NCBI GenBank assembly: GCA_964637165.1
Contig: CAZWVI010000014.1
Location: 1-64,000 of the forward strand
DNA: 64,000 nt
From: CAZWVI01 sp964637165
GTDB lineage: Bacteria; Planctomycetota; UBA1135
Direction of reading: 5' to 3'
Under the pieces are notes generated by a model. That model was not told where the DNA came from. It made no database searches and saw only the letters and a program-made list of their open reading frames with translations. This document shows, piece by piece, positions 51,340 through 60,376 of this stretch. How positions within the stretch are numbered: position 1 is the first letter of the stretch; each line of letters starts with the position of its first letter. A program made the position numbers and the translations under genes.

Positions 51340-52807
51340 CCAGCAATTCGATTTGCTGGTGGTGGGCGGCGGCATTTATGGTGCTTGGTGTGCCTATTCT
51401 GCGGCCCTGCGCGGATTGAAAGTGGGATTAGTTGAACAAAATGATTGGGGGAGTGGTACTTCTCAAGCGTCTTCAAAGTTGATCCACGGAGGATTGCGCT
51501 ACTTAGAGCATTACGATTTTTCTTTAGTACGCAAGGCACTTCACGAGCGTCAATTATTAAACCAAATGGCACCCCATAGAGTTCGCCCTTTGCGTTTTAT
51601 GATTCCCAACTTTCAAGGTGAAAGGGTTGGCCCCCTTAAGTTTCGCGCCGGTTTAATGTTATATGATTTTTTGGCTGGCAAAAAGCAACCGGTCGCACCC
51701 CATCGAGTTCTAAAGCCAAAGGAAGTTAAACAGCGTTGGCCATTTCTGCAGGACGCTGGCTTGCGCGCGGCTTTTAGTTATGGCGATTGTGTAACAGATG
51801 ACTCGCGCCTAGTTTTGGAAGTGGTCGCCGGTGCAATCGAAGCTGGTGTTGTAGCGATTAACTACGCAAAATATCAAGATGGAGTGTTGTCCGATCAACT
51901 TGGAAAATGCCCCGACCTGCAAATAAAAAGTCGCGCGACTTTGGCTTGTGTTGGACCTTGGCTTGCAAAGCAAAATATTGATTCCGAGTTGCGTCCACGC
52001 CTAGTTATGGGAGTGCACTTAGTGATGCCAAGTCTCGGTTGCAATGAAGCCTTTCTATTGACCGCCGATGATGGCCGAGTCTTTTTTGCCATTCCTTGGT
52101 ATGGTCGCACTTTGTTGGGAACTACTGAATCAGAGCATGTCAGCGCACCTGAATCGGCTCAAGTGCGCGCGTGTGATGTCGAATATTTATTGCGTAATGC
52201 CAATGCTGCATTCGATGGATTGGAATGGAGTAAGGCAGATGTGATTAGTAGCTTCGCTGGCTTGCGTACTTTGCAAAATCTACAGGGGAGTGCTAGCGCA
52301 GTCACGCGTGAGCTTGATTTGCTTGAACTTGGTAATGAGACGTGGGCACCAATCGGTGGCAAGACAACTTCGGCCAGAGTGGATTCACAGCACATAATCA
52401 CTAAAGTTATTAAGCGGGCAAATTTGCCAGCAAACTTGGAAAAGCAAGAGATGACATTTCCATGGCGGCCCCCTGGTGACTGGCCACAATTTGTTTTGCA
52501 GGCGATTGAACGCGGTACCAAACTTGGACTAAGCGGTGAGTGTGCGCAAAGCCTCGCTGAACGTTATGGTGCGCGAATCGAAAAAGTTTGGGAATTGATT
52601 GAGGCTGAACCGAACTTGGCTGAAGCGATTCATCCAGAACTAGATTTTTGCAAAGCCGAATTGCTTTATTGCGCCCGTTATGAAATGGCGCAAAACACCG
52701 ACGATCTTTTGCGCCGTCGAATCCCGCTCGAATTATTGCTCGGCACTGAACAATGCGCCGAGCTCCACCGCCAATTCGCCGGCGAGTTTGGCGTTGTTGC
52801 AAAGTAG
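51308..52807 (+). CDS. glpD: Glycerol-3-phosphate dehydrogenase, FAD type
   Basis: The protein is 499 residues from the ATG at 51308, inside the end of the previous gene; a GTG at 51305 and a TTG at 51290 are alternatives. The FAD site is L-L-V-V-G-G-G-I-Y-G-A-W-C, followed by S-S-K-L-I-H-G-G-L-R-Y-L-E and Y-G-D-C-V-T-D-D-S-R-L. It oxidises glycerol 3-phosphate to DHAP at the inner membrane. Its last 75 bases overlap, antisense, the end of psuG. The C-terminal L-L-R-R-R-I-P-L-E-L-L is the usual family end, so the overlap looks real. Confidence 0.94.
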   Translation: MIRPNFSSLADQQFDLLVVGGGIYGAWCAYSAALRGLKVGLVEQNDWGSGTSQASSKLIHGGLRYLEHYDFSLVRKALHERQLLNQMAPHRVRPLRFMIPNFQGERVGPLKFRAGLMLYDFLAGKKQPVAPHRVLKPKEVKQRWPFLQDAGLRAAFSYGDCVTDDSRLVLEVVAGAIEAGVVAINYAKYQDGVLSDQLGKCPDLQIKSRATLACVGPWLAKQNIDSELRPRLVMGVHLVMPSLGCNEAFLLTADDGRVFFAIPWYGRTLLGTTESEHVSAPESAQVRACDVEYLLRNANAAFDGLEWSKADVISSFAGLRTLQNLQGSASAVTRELDLLELGNETWAPIGGKTTSARVDSQHIITKVIKRANLPANLEKQEMTFPWRPPGDWPQFVLQAIERGTKLGLSGECAQSLAERYGARIEKVWELIEAEPNLAEAIHPELDFCKAELLYCARYEMAQNTDDLLRRRIPLELLLGTEQCAELHRQFAGEFGVVAK

Positions 52808-53659
52808 CGCGATATTGGTTGCGATACTGCGGCTATCGGTGGCGGTGGCAAGGTGGTCCAATAAAAACGGGGTCAGTTGTTGTCCACCAATCTTGTTTAG
52901 TTCGGCTTGGGCCACAGCCTCTTTAACTAAAGCATTTATTTCGGCTTGTTCAAAGGCCAATTCAGTTGGCACTGGATTCGCCAACAGCACGCCACTATCG
53001 CGGTTTAAGGCACCCCAGTGATTGGCGCAAACCATTGCACAATGTTTACTGCTATCAACTCGATGGGGGACTAGAAGTTCTGCTGATCCACGCGAATGAA
53101 ATTGCGGGAAGTAATCAGTTTGAAAGCCAAGCACTGGAATTTGCAATGATTCCAAACTTTCTAGGGTTGCCGGCAGGTCGAGTACCGATTTTGCACCGGC
53201 GCTAACCACACAGCATTGAGTGTTCGCCAACTCGGCCAGGTCGGACGAAATATCGCGATGCTTTTCCCAGCCACGATGCACCCCGCCAATCCCGCCGGTG
53301 GCAAAGACTGAAATTCCGGCCAACTTACAAACCGCCAAAGTTCCCGAAACGGTGGTGCCAGCCGAGGAAGCATTGGCACAGGCGACCGCCAAGTCGCGCG
53401 CGCCAACCTTGAGCGCGTTGTCGTCGTAGGCAAGTTGTTCTAAGTGGTCATCGCGCATGCCGACCACAATCCGCCCCTCGTGGACAGCAATTACCGCTGG
53501 AGTCGCGCCCGCGGCTCGCACCGCCTCGGCCATCTGCTGGACAGCCTCCAGATTCTGTGGACGCGGCAGTCCATGAGTGAGCACCGCGGTCTCCAATGCG
53601 ACGACTGCGCCACCATTTTCCAGAGCTTCGGCGACTTCATTATTTCCAACAGTTAACAT
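52733..53659 (-). CDS. psuG: Pseudouridine-5'-phosphate glycosidase
   Basis: The 308-residue protein has A-L-E-T-A-V-L-T-H-G-L-P, V-H-E-G-R-I-V-V-G, A-T-G-G-I-G-G-V-H-R-G and V-S-A-G-A-K-S-V-L-D (catalytic Lys), then G-F-Q-T-D-Y-F-P and a late L-L-C-N-N-A-K-L-A. It breaks pseudouridine 5'-phosphate into uracil and ribose 5-phosphate. The usual kinase partner psuK is not adjacent. It is convergent with glpD, with a 75-base coding overlap. Confidence 0.95.
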   Translation of the reverse strand: MLTVGNNEVAEALENGGAVVALETAVLTHGLPRPQNLEAVQQMAEAVRAAGATPAVIAVHEGRIVVGMRDDHLEQLAYDDNALKVGARDLAVACANASSAGTTVSGTLAVCKLAGISVFATGGIGGVHRGWEKHRDISSDLAELANTQCCVVSAGAKSVLDLPATLESLESLQIPVLGFQTDYFPQFHSRGSAELLVPHRVDSSKHCAMVCANHWGALNRDSGVLLANPVPTELAFEQAEINALVKEAVAQAELNKIGGQQLTPFLLDHLATATDSRSIATNIALLCNNAKLAGELAVELGALFSAEQ

Positions 53660-53765
53660 TTGGAGGATTATAGTTTACTTTGATAATCGTACTTGGGAAC
53701 TATACCGCTCTATTTCAAAGTTTAGATATTAAATAACTTGTTGTCTGATTAACCGAGTTTATCAC

Positions 53766-53792
53766 TAGGCGGAGGGAAAAATTTCCTGCCTA
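53766..53792 (+). promoter_or_regulatory. Leader hairpin before the FadL-type porin gene
   Basis: TAGGC pairs with GCCTA, and inside it GGAAA pairs with TTTCC. The hairpin contains GGAGGG, the only ribosome-binding-like sequence upstream, but that lies 24 bases from the ATG. It could influence translation or mRNA stability. Confidence 0.3.
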
Positions 53793-53799
53793 AAGAAAA

Positions 53800-55131
53800 A
53801 TGTTGAACAAGAAAATCACTAATTGGGGCGCTTGCGTCCTGCTCGTATTTGTTTTCGCTAGTGCACCTAGTGTTGCTCAAACCGGTCACGTGCTAAACGG
53901 AATCGGTGCAGTGAACCAGGGCATGGCTGGTACTGGGGTTGCGGCTCCTTTGGACGCTTCGGGCGCATTGAATTGGAACCCAGGTTCCATCTCTCGCCTA
54001 GGCCGCAATGAGATTCAGTTCAGCATGGAAATGATGAAGCCTGACATTGAAATGTCATCTAGCAACCCAATGCTCGGTGGCTTTGGCTTACCAACCGAAG
54101 GAACTTCTGAAAGTAAGGAGGCGATCTTTGCGATTCCTAGTTTTGCCATGGTTTACGGAATTGAAGATTCCGAATGGACTTTTGGTATGGGTGCTTTTGG
54201 AATTGGCGGGTTCGGTGTTGACTACGCCGCCAGTGATAGTAATCCATTGCTAATGCCTGCTGGCTTAGGCTTTGGTGCGATTTACTCACAATTCCAGATG
54301 TTGCAAGTTGCTCCAACTTTCTCACGCACTTTAGGTGATAACTGGTCAGTTGGATTTGCTCCAACAATTAACCAGGCACAACTTGCAGTTGACCCCGGTT
54401 GTTTCGGTGCGCCCGATGTAATTGATCCTGACGGCAACCCTGGAACTGGTGATGAGTATGCGGTTTACCCATCAGCTTCACATGCTGATTCAGCTTGGGG
54501 ATATGGTGCTCAATTTGGCGCCATGTACAAAGGTGATGACGGTTGGAACTTTGGTGTCTCATACAAGACTGAACAAACATTCGACAACTTCGAATACAAC
54601 TCAGTTGACACTAATGGTGCTTACCAAGAATTAACCTTGGATATGGATTTCCCAGCGATTGCCTCATTGGGTGCGTCCTACACCGGTTTAGATAAATGGA
54701 CTTTCGCATTTGACGCTAAGTACATTGACTATTCCGCAACCGACGGTTTTGGCGAGGCAAGTTTCGAGGAAGATTTCTCGGTTGGTGGATTTGGTTGGGA
54801 TAGCATCATGGTTTACTCCTTGGGAGTTAACTATGACTTAGATGATTGCGTTGCCTTGCGCGCTGGATACGCTTACAACGATAATCCAATTCCAGATGCG
54901 AACGCAACCTTCAACGTGCCCGCTCCAGCGATTATTCAACAGCATATGTCTGCAGGCATTAGTTACTGCGTTCAGGAAAACTGGTTCTTAGATCTCGCTT
55001 ACCACCATGGTTTCGAAAACGAAATTGAAGGCGAAATGGGGCACCCATTCATGGGTTCAGTGCCTGGAACTTCAGTCAACAATAAAATGTCAACCGACAG
55101 TTTGGTAATCGGATTTAGAGTAAACTTCTAG
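53800..55131 (+). CDS. OmpP1/FadL-family outer-membrane transport protein
   Basis: The 443-residue protein has a signal peptide (K-K-I-T-N-W-G-A-C-V-L-L, cut after S-V-A-Q). It then has the FadL-like N-terminal plug (G-A-V-N-Q-G-M-A-G-T-G-V-A with A-L-N-W-N-P-G-S-I). Alternating beta strands end in L-V-I-G-F-R-V-N-F, a typical outer-membrane C-terminus with terminal Phe. Members import long-chain fatty acids or other hydrophobic compounds. The leader holds a hairpin. Its stop overlaps the convergent beta-barrel-like gene by four bases. Confidence 0.9.
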   Translation: MLNKKITNWGACVLLVFVFASAPSVAQTGHVLNGIGAVNQGMAGTGVAAPLDASGALNWNPGSISRLGRNEIQFSMEMMKPDIEMSSSNPMLGGFGLPTEGTSESKEAIFAIPSFAMVYGIEDSEWTFGMGAFGIGGFGVDYAASDSNPLLMPAGLGFGAIYSQFQMLQVAPTFSRTLGDNWSVGFAPTINQAQLAVDPGCFGAPDVIDPDGNPGTGDEYAVYPSASHADSAWGYGAQFGAMYKGDDGWNFGVSYKTEQTFDNFEYNSVDTNGAYQELTLDMDFPAIASLGASYTGLDKWTFAFDAKYIDYSATDGFGEASFEEDFSVGGFGWDSIMVYSLGVNYDLDDCVALRAGYAYNDNPIPDANATFNVPAPAIIQQHMSAGISYCVQENWFLDLAYHHGFENEIEGEMGHPFMGSVPGTSVNNKMSTDSLVIGFRVNF

Positions 55132-55673
55132 TAGAACAACGAGTACCCGAAGTAAACGCTGGTGTCTCCTACATCGTAGGGGGCACCACGCAGTTCCCAG
55201 CTAAAGTCAGAATATTCCAACCAAAATTCAACCGCACCATTTTGGGTTATGAATTGAGTTATGCCGGCGGAGCCAGAGTAAAACCAATTATCAGCTTGCG
55301 ATCCAAAGGCTTGTAGTTTTGCATAACCAGCTTCGGCTTGTGCCCACGAACGAACATTGCCATGAGTTTGGAACCAATAGCGTCCATACCAAGAGGCGGC
55401 GCCAATCGTGCTTGGGTTTGCTGAGTAGCGCGTTTTTAAGTAGTCGAGGTTCACTCCTGACTCCATTGTTGGAGTTAAGAATGCACCAGTAGATGCGTTG
55501 AAGCCGATGCGTTCAGCCTTGCTCTCGCCCTGGGAGTTTGAAGTCTCAACGGTATTCCACGAGCTTGAAAATGCACTGCGGACAGTTCCAGATTTGAACT
55601 GAGGCCCATTGGATGCAGCGCAGCTTAAACACAATGCGGCACTGATGAGGGTGAGGGTAGAGAGGCGAATCAT
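55128..55673 (-). CDS. Hypothetical secreted protein, beta-barrel-like
   Basis: The protein is 181 residues from the ATG at 55673; a start at 55685 is also possible. The signal segment L-T-L-I-S-A-A-L-C-L-S-C could be a lipoprotein signal, although the residue three before the Cys is unusual. The mature part is rich in aromatic and Ser/Asn residues with alternating strands. It ends F-G-Y-S-L-F-Y, a possible outer-membrane insertion signal. I do not recognise the family. Confidence 0.6.
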   Translation of the reverse strand: MIRLSTLTLISAALCLSCAASNGPQFKSGTVRSAFSSSWNTVETSNSQGESKAERIGFNASTGAFLTPTMESGVNLDYLKTRYSANPSTIGAASWYGRYWFQTHGNVRSWAQAEAGYAKLQAFGSQADNWFYSGSAGITQFITQNGAVEFWLEYSDFSWELRGAPYDVGDTSVYFGYSLFY

Positions 55674-55719
55674 CTTGCTAGGCAATATACCGCTATTATT
55701 TGAGCAGCTTAGTGCTTTC

Positions 55720-55746
55720 CTAAGTAATTATTCTTCAATAACTTAG
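55720..55746. promoter_or_regulatory. Inverted repeat, candidate ArsR-family operator
   Basis: CTAAGT and ACTTAG flank an inner ATT/AAT around ATTCTTC, forming an imperfect dyad of 27 bases that starts 68 bases before the ArsR-type gene. ArsR-family repressors bind such A/T-rich dyads, and self-regulation is common. Assignment is by position and symmetry only. Confidence 0.4.
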
Positions 55747-55787
55747 AGATTTGGGCTTGCGGCTTGTGAGGGGGGGTTTATTTGTTA

Positions 55788-56162
55788 ATGAAAACAGCAA
55801 CTACGGTAGCAAGACCAATGACATCTAATCCAAGCATCGAGCCAGACTTAGCAGCTTTTGAACTTCAGGCAGAGTACTGTCGCGCCATGGGTCACCCAGC
55901 GCGGCTTATGATTTTGCATTACCTTTACCAGGCAGGGGAAGATATTCCATCAGCATTCTTATTGGAAAAATTGAAGATTACTAAAGCTGGTCTTTCTCAA
56001 CACCTCGCTAAGATGTCGATGGTGGGCTTAATTAAAACTCGCCGCGAAGGGCGTTTTTTATACGTCGGATTGGCCTGTTCTGAAGTTGGTCAAGCATGTG
56101 CCTTAGTGCGTTCCGCTTTAAGTAAAGATGCTGACTCACGAGTATCAGCTCTGACAAATTAA
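55788..56162 (+). CDS. ArsR-family transcriptional regulator
   Basis: The protein is 124 residues from the ATG at 55788; a TTG at 55782 is nearer the GAGGGGGGG stretch. The winged helix is clear: M-G-H-P-A-R-L-M-I-L-H, then I-T-K-A-G-L-S-Q-H-L-A-K-M as recognition helix and T-R-R-E-G-R-F-L-Y-V-G-L as wing. Cys31, Cys97 and Cys104 could form a redox or persulfide switch similar in idea to BigR/SqrR, although the positions are not identical. It heads the sulfur operon and likely represses it until a sulfur species is sensed. Confidence 0.88.
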   Translation: MKTATTVARPMTSNPSIEPDLAAFELQAEYCRAMGHPARLMILHYLYQAGEDIPSAFLLEKLKITKAGLSQHLAKMSMVGLIKTRREGRFLYVGLACSEVGQACALVRSALSKDADSRVSALTN

Positions 56163-56180
56163 TTGATAACAAGTAAAACC

Positions 56181-58391
56181 ATGTCACAACTTTCACGTCG
56201 AAATTTCTTGCGCATTGGTGGCGCCACTGGAGTTGGAGTAACTTTGGGCGGTTCAATGGATTCGTCTTGGCTTCAAGCTGCAGCTGAAGGTCAAAGCCCT
56301 CAGCCGGATGACCAGGTTATTCCGAGTGTGTGTGAGATGTGCTTTTGGAAATGTGGAATTAATGCGCACATCCGTGATGGCAAATGTGTGTCGATTTCCG
56401 GCAACGAAAAACACCCGTTGAGCCGTGGCAAATTGTGCCCGCGCGGCGTTGGTGCACTAGGTTCACTTTATGATCCTGACCGTTTGGTGAAACCATTAAT
56501 TCGTGTTGGCGAACGTGGTAGTGAGCAGTTTCGTGAAGCAACTTGGGAAGAGGCTCTAGATAAAACAGCTCAAGGTTTGCAGCAATCAATTGATCAGCAT
56601 GGACCGGAGGCGATTGCCATGCTTTACCACGGTGCTGGTGGTAGCTTTTTCAAAACGCTTATGAAGGGCATGGGATCGGCGAACATTGCGGCACCGTCCT
56701 ATGCGCAGTGTCGTGGACCGCGTGAAGTTGGATTCGAGTTAACTTTTGGTGAGGGGGTTGGGTCACCGGAAATAACTGATATCCGCAACGCGCGGGCCAT
56801 GGCACTAATCGGTGCACACCTTGGTGAAAATATGCACAACACTCAAGTGCAAGATTTTGCTGAGGCAATTGGTAAAGGCTTGGATTTAATCGTGGTTGAT
56901 CCTCGATACTCAGTTGCCGCTGGCAAGGCCAAGCATTGGTTGCCAATTAAACCAGGTACTGACATCGCCTTGTTGCTGGGTTGGGCGAATGCAATTTTGG
57001 AAAACAACTGGTTCGATAGGAATTGGATTGAGGCCAACACTATTGGTTTAGAAAAGTTTCAAGCTGAAGTTGCCAAGTACACCCCAGATGCGGTGTTTGC
57101 AGAAACTGGAATCAAGCCGGAGTTGGTGGTGGAAAGCGCACGAACTTTGGCGCAATCAGCGCCGGCGGCCTTGGTGCACCCCGGACGACACGTAACTTGG
57201 TATGGTGACGATGCTCAACGCAGTCGCGCTATTGCCCTTGTTAACGCTCTATTGGGCAATTGGGGACAGGAAGGAGGGTTTTATATGTCTTCAAAATCTG
57301 AGCTCAAGGGGCTTCCTGGATTGCCGGATTTCCCTGAACATCGCCCCGCTGCTGACCGCGTTGAAGGTGAACATATTTTCGCCGGCTCAACTTTAGCAAG
57401 CGGTTTGCGGGAAGCTACATTAACCGGCAAGCCCTACCCAATTAAATCATGGTTGGTTTACTCAACCAACTTGCCGGTAGTTTTGCCGGATCCACGCAAA
57501 ACTTATGAAGCCATAAAAAAATTAGACTTCATGGTTGCGATTGATATTCTTCCCGCTGAAATTTGTGGTTGGGCGGATGTAGTTTTACCTGAATGTACAT
57601 TCTTAGAGCGACACGATGATTTAATTGCGCCGTGGTATCGCGAACCTTATATCGCAATGCGTCAGCCAGTTGTTCCGCCATTGGGCGATTCAAAACCTGG
57701 TTGGTGGATGGCCAAAGAGCTAGCTAAACGATTGGGCTTGGAATCTTACTTTCCATGGAGAACTCCTAGTGAACTTCATCGTAAACGTTTGGTCGCTAGT
57801 GGATACAGCTCGCAACAGGAGCAAGACCTCATTAATAGTGGAGTCATTCTTACTGAAGCAGATCCGCAATACTTAAGCCCAGGTGAGCAGTATGAGTACT
57901 ACACACCGAGTGGCAAAGTCGAGTTGTGGTCACAACAATTAGCAGATGCGGGCTTTGATCCGGTGCCGGTTTATCGTCGGCCTGAACAGCCCTCGCCGGG
58001 CGAATTCCGCCTCTTAACAGGCCGTGCTCCAGTGCACACATTCAGTCGCACCACTAATAACCGAGTGTTGTTAGAGCAGTTCCCTGAAAATGAAATTTGG
58101 GTTAATAGAATTGTTGCCGAAGACTTAGGTTTGCAAAGTGGTGACTACGTGATGATTCGAAACCAGAACGATGCCACTACCGGACCAATACGGGTCAAAT
58201 CCACCGAACGAATTCGCGGCGATTGCGTTTATATGGTGCATGGTTTTGGACATAAATCAAAGGGCTTAAAAGGTAGTGTGCGCAAGGGCGGCGATGATGC
58301 CGCTTTAACAACTCGCTATAAAGTGGATCCGTTAATGGGCGGTACTGGAATGAATGTTAACTTTGTCACTTTAGAAAAGGTGGAGGTCTGA
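56181..58391 (+). CDS. Tat-exported molybdopterin oxidoreductase, PsrA/PhsA-like catalytic subunit
   Basis: The protein is 736 residues from the ATG at 56181. It has a Tat signal S-R-R-N-F-L-R-I-G-G, a [4Fe-4S] site with Cys51, 54, 58 and 86, and a molybdenum-ligand candidate Cys177 in Y-A-Q-C-R-G-P. Mo-bisMGD binding motifs follow, and a C-terminal cap has L-L-T-G-R-A-P-V-H-T-F-S. Size and subunit partners fit polysulfide, thiosulfate or tetrathionate reductases. It would act in the periplasm with the following ferredoxin and NrfD-type subunits. Direction (reduction or oxidation) and substrate cannot be settled by sequence. Confidence 0.9.
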   Translation: MSQLSRRNFLRIGGATGVGVTLGGSMDSSWLQAAAEGQSPQPDDQVIPSVCEMCFWKCGINAHIRDGKCVSISGNEKHPLSRGKLCPRGVGALGSLYDPDRLVKPLIRVGERGSEQFREATWEEALDKTAQGLQQSIDQHGPEAIAMLYHGAGGSFFKTLMKGMGSANIAAPSYAQCRGPREVGFELTFGEGVGSPEITDIRNARAMALIGAHLGENMHNTQVQDFAEAIGKGLDLIVVDPRYSVAAGKAKHWLPIKPGTDIALLLGWANAILENNWFDRNWIEANTIGLEKFQAEVAKYTPDAVFAETGIKPELVVESARTLAQSAPAALVHPGRHVTWYGDDAQRSRAIALVNALLGNWGQEGGFYMSSKSELKGLPGLPDFPEHRPAADRVEGEHIFAGSTLASGLREATLTGKPYPIKSWLVYSTNLPVVLPDPRKTYEAIKKLDFMVAIDILPAEICGWADVVLPECTFLERHDDLIAPWYREPYIAMRQPVVPPLGDSKPGWWMAKELAKRLGLESYFPWRTPSELHRKRLVASGYSSQQEQDLINSGVILTEADPQYLSPGEQYEYYTPSGKVELWSQQLADAGFDPVPVYRRPEQPSPGEFRLLTGRAPVHTFSRTTNNRVLLEQFPENEIWVNRIVAEDLGLQSGDYVMIRNQNDATTGPIRVKSTERIRGDCVYMVHGFGHKSKGLKGSVRKGGDDAALTTRYKVDPLMGGTGMNVNFVTLEKVEV

Positions 58392-58392
58392 G

Positions 58393-58947
58393 ATGTCTTC
58401 AACTCCTGAAAAAAGATACGGGATGGCAGTTGATATGAGTGCTTGCGTCGGCTGCAGTGCTTGCGTTATCGCTTGTAAAAGTGAAAACCAAGTTCCCGAT
58501 GGCAACTCACGTCGTTGGGTTAATCAAGTTGTCACTGGTAGCTTCCCCAACTTAAGCATGGATATTTGGTCGGATAGTTGTCAGCACTGCGACGATGCTC
58601 CGTGCGTACAAAATTGTCCAACCGGTGCCAGTTATGTGGACATGAAAACTGGAACCGTGCAAGTTGAGGCAGAGGATTGCACCGGATGCAAAGCGTGCAT
58701 GGCTTCTTGCCCATACGATGCCCGATTCGTGCACCCCGAGGGCTTCGTGGACAAATGCACTTTGTGCGTGCATCGTCTTGAAAAGGGTGATACCACCGCC
58801 TGCGCGGCGATTTGCCCAACCGCGGCAATTATTGTTGGCGATTTAAATGATTCCGAATCTGAATTAGTTCAGATCTTGGAGAAGCGCGACAACCACCGAC
58901 AAAAAGAATCGGCCGGTACTGAACCTAAGTTTTTCCTGTTGGATTAA
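58393..58947 (+). CDS. Four-cluster ferredoxin subunit, PsrB/DmsB type
   Basis: The 184-residue protein has 16 Cys in four groups: 18/21/24/28, 63/66/71/75, 96/99/102/106 and 122/125/137/141. These bind four [4Fe-4S] clusters that pass electrons between the molybdenum and membrane subunits. It has no signal peptide, as usual for PsrB-type subunits carried out with the Tat partner. GGAGG lies just upstream within the end of the catalytic-subunit gene, with only one base between the genes. Confidence 0.94.
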   Translation: MSSTPEKRYGMAVDMSACVGCSACVIACKSENQVPDGNSRRWVNQVVTGSFPNLSMDIWSDSCQHCDDAPCVQNCPTGASYVDMKTGTVQVEAEDCTGCKACMASCPYDARFVHPEGFVDKCTLCVHRLEKGDTTACAAICPTAAIIVGDLNDSESELVQILEKRDNHRQKESAGTEPKFFLLD

Positions 58948-58959
58948 GGTGAATTAAAA

Positions 58960-59844
58960 ATGTTACAAGAATCATTGATTGAGTTTTCATCGACTAGGAT
59001 GAATCCACACATCGACCCGCAGATGCACATCTGGGGTTGGGAAGTTCCAGTCTATTTGTTTTTTGGCGGATTGGTGGCGGGAATGTTAATGCTGAATGCT
59101 GCCAGTGTTTTACTGAATAAAGAAGATAAATTCCGAACCTGTAGCAGGCTACTGCCGTGGCTTTCCTTGCCATTGCTCGGACTTGGTCTGGGCGCGCTGT
59201 TTTTGGATCTCGAATACAAATGGCACGTGTATAAATTTTATACTAGCTTTCAATTGTCCTCGCCAATGTCGTGGGGATCTTGGGTGCTACTTTTGGTCGG
59301 CGGAGTTGGCGTGCTAACTTTGTTTAATCCTGAAGCACATAAGCGCAAACTTGCTTGGGCCAATTTAGGCTTGGGAGTTATTTTGGGAATCTATACCGGA
59401 GTATTGTTGTCATCTTTTGCCGCGCGTCCATTATGGAATTCAGCACTCTTAGGCCCCCTGTTTTTAATCTCAGGTGCTTCGACAGCCGCGGCCTTCACCG
59501 CCATTTTGAGTGGCGAAGGAGAAGAGCGCGAAAGCCTGGTGAAGTTGGATCTTGGCCTAATTGTTTTAGAACTCTTGTTCTTAGGATTGTGGCTAATTGG
59601 TCTAGCCAACGGTGGCACTTCAACTCAAGGTGCGTTGGCTTTGGTGTGGGGCGGTGAGTTCACTGCCAGCTTCTGGACATTAGTGGTTGTATTGGGACTT
59701 GCTGTCCCCGCAGTTTTAGAGGTCCAAGCTCTACGTAATCGTTGGGCGGAAAGTTTGGTGGCCCCAAGCTTGGTAATCGTTGGCGGCCTTGCTCTTCGAT
59801 TTGTTCTTGTGCAGGCCGGCCAAGCATCCGGCATTGGAGGTTAA
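58960..59844 (+). CDS. NrfD/PsrC-type quinol-linked membrane subunit
   Basis: The 294-residue protein has about eight transmembrane helices. W-G-W-E-V-P-V-Y-L-F-F-G-G-L-V-A-G sits at the start of helix 1, followed later by L-D-L-E-Y-K-W-H-V-Y and S-P-M-S-W-G-S-W, the hallmarks of NrfD/PsrC. It exchanges electrons with the quinone pool for the molybdenum enzyme. AAGGTG lies before its ATG. It ends one base before the next gene. Confidence 0.93.
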   Translation: MLQESLIEFSSTRMNPHIDPQMHIWGWEVPVYLFFGGLVAGMLMLNAASVLLNKEDKFRTCSRLLPWLSLPLLGLGLGALFLDLEYKWHVYKFYTSFQLSSPMSWGSWVLLLVGGVGVLTLFNPEAHKRKLAWANLGLGVILGIYTGVLLSSFAARPLWNSALLGPLFLISGASTAAAFTAILSGEGEERESLVKLDLGLIVLELLFLGLWLIGLANGGTSTQGALALVWGGEFTASFWTLVVVLGLAVPAVLEVQALRNRWAESLVAPSLVIVGGLALRFVLVQAGQASGIGG

Positions 59845-59845
59845 A

Positions 59846-60376
59846 ATGAAAAAAACTCATGAAGAAAAACCTTTGTGGTCGCCATATCTTGCCGGGATAG
59901 CCCTGGGCTTGGTGTTGTGTGCCGCTTTCTTGATTAACGGAAATGGGTTAGGCGCATCAGGTGGTTTCGGTCGCCTCGGCCTATTGGTCGTGGATACTGT
60001 TAATCATCAACATGTGTTGAACTTGGAGCATGCCGCGCCAATGTTGAAAGCCGATCATCATTACTTAAAGGACCCGCTTGTTTTTGGGTTAATAGGAGTA
60101 GCCATCGGCGGCTTTTTCTCAGCATTTTCAGCAGGTCGAGTGGCTAAAGGGGGCACCATTGAGCGTGGCCCCAACACCAGTCGTCGCAAACGATTATTGT
60201 TCGCTTTAATCGGCGGCATATTAATGGGCTTCGCGGCGCGTTTGGCACGCGGCTGCACCAGTGGTCAAGCACTTTCAGGTGGGGCGATGCTCTCGCTTGG
60301 AAGTTGGGCCTTCATGTTCTCAGTTTTTGCCGGAGGCTTTGCCTTTGCATGGTTTGTTAGGAAACAGTGGCGATGA
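59846..60376 (+). CDS. YeeE/YedE-family sulfur transporter half 1
   Basis: The protein is 176 residues from the ATG at 59846, with a strong GGAGG upstream. About five transmembrane helices carry G-C-T-S-G-Q-A-L-S-G-G-A, where the Cys matches the conserved thiosulfate-handling Cys of TsuA/YeeE. The family carries thiosulfate or other sulfur species across the inner membrane. Here the transporter is split in two genes that overlap by four bases, so the two products likely form one unit. Confidence 0.88.
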   Translation: MKKTHEEKPLWSPYLAGIALGLVLCAAFLINGNGLGASGGFGRLGLLVVDTVNHQHVLNLEHAAPMLKADHHYLKDPLVFGLIGVAIGGFFSAFSAGRVAKGGTIERGPNTSRRKRLLFALIGGILMGFAARLARGCTSGQALSGGAMLSLGSWAFMFSVFAGGFAFAWFVRKQWR

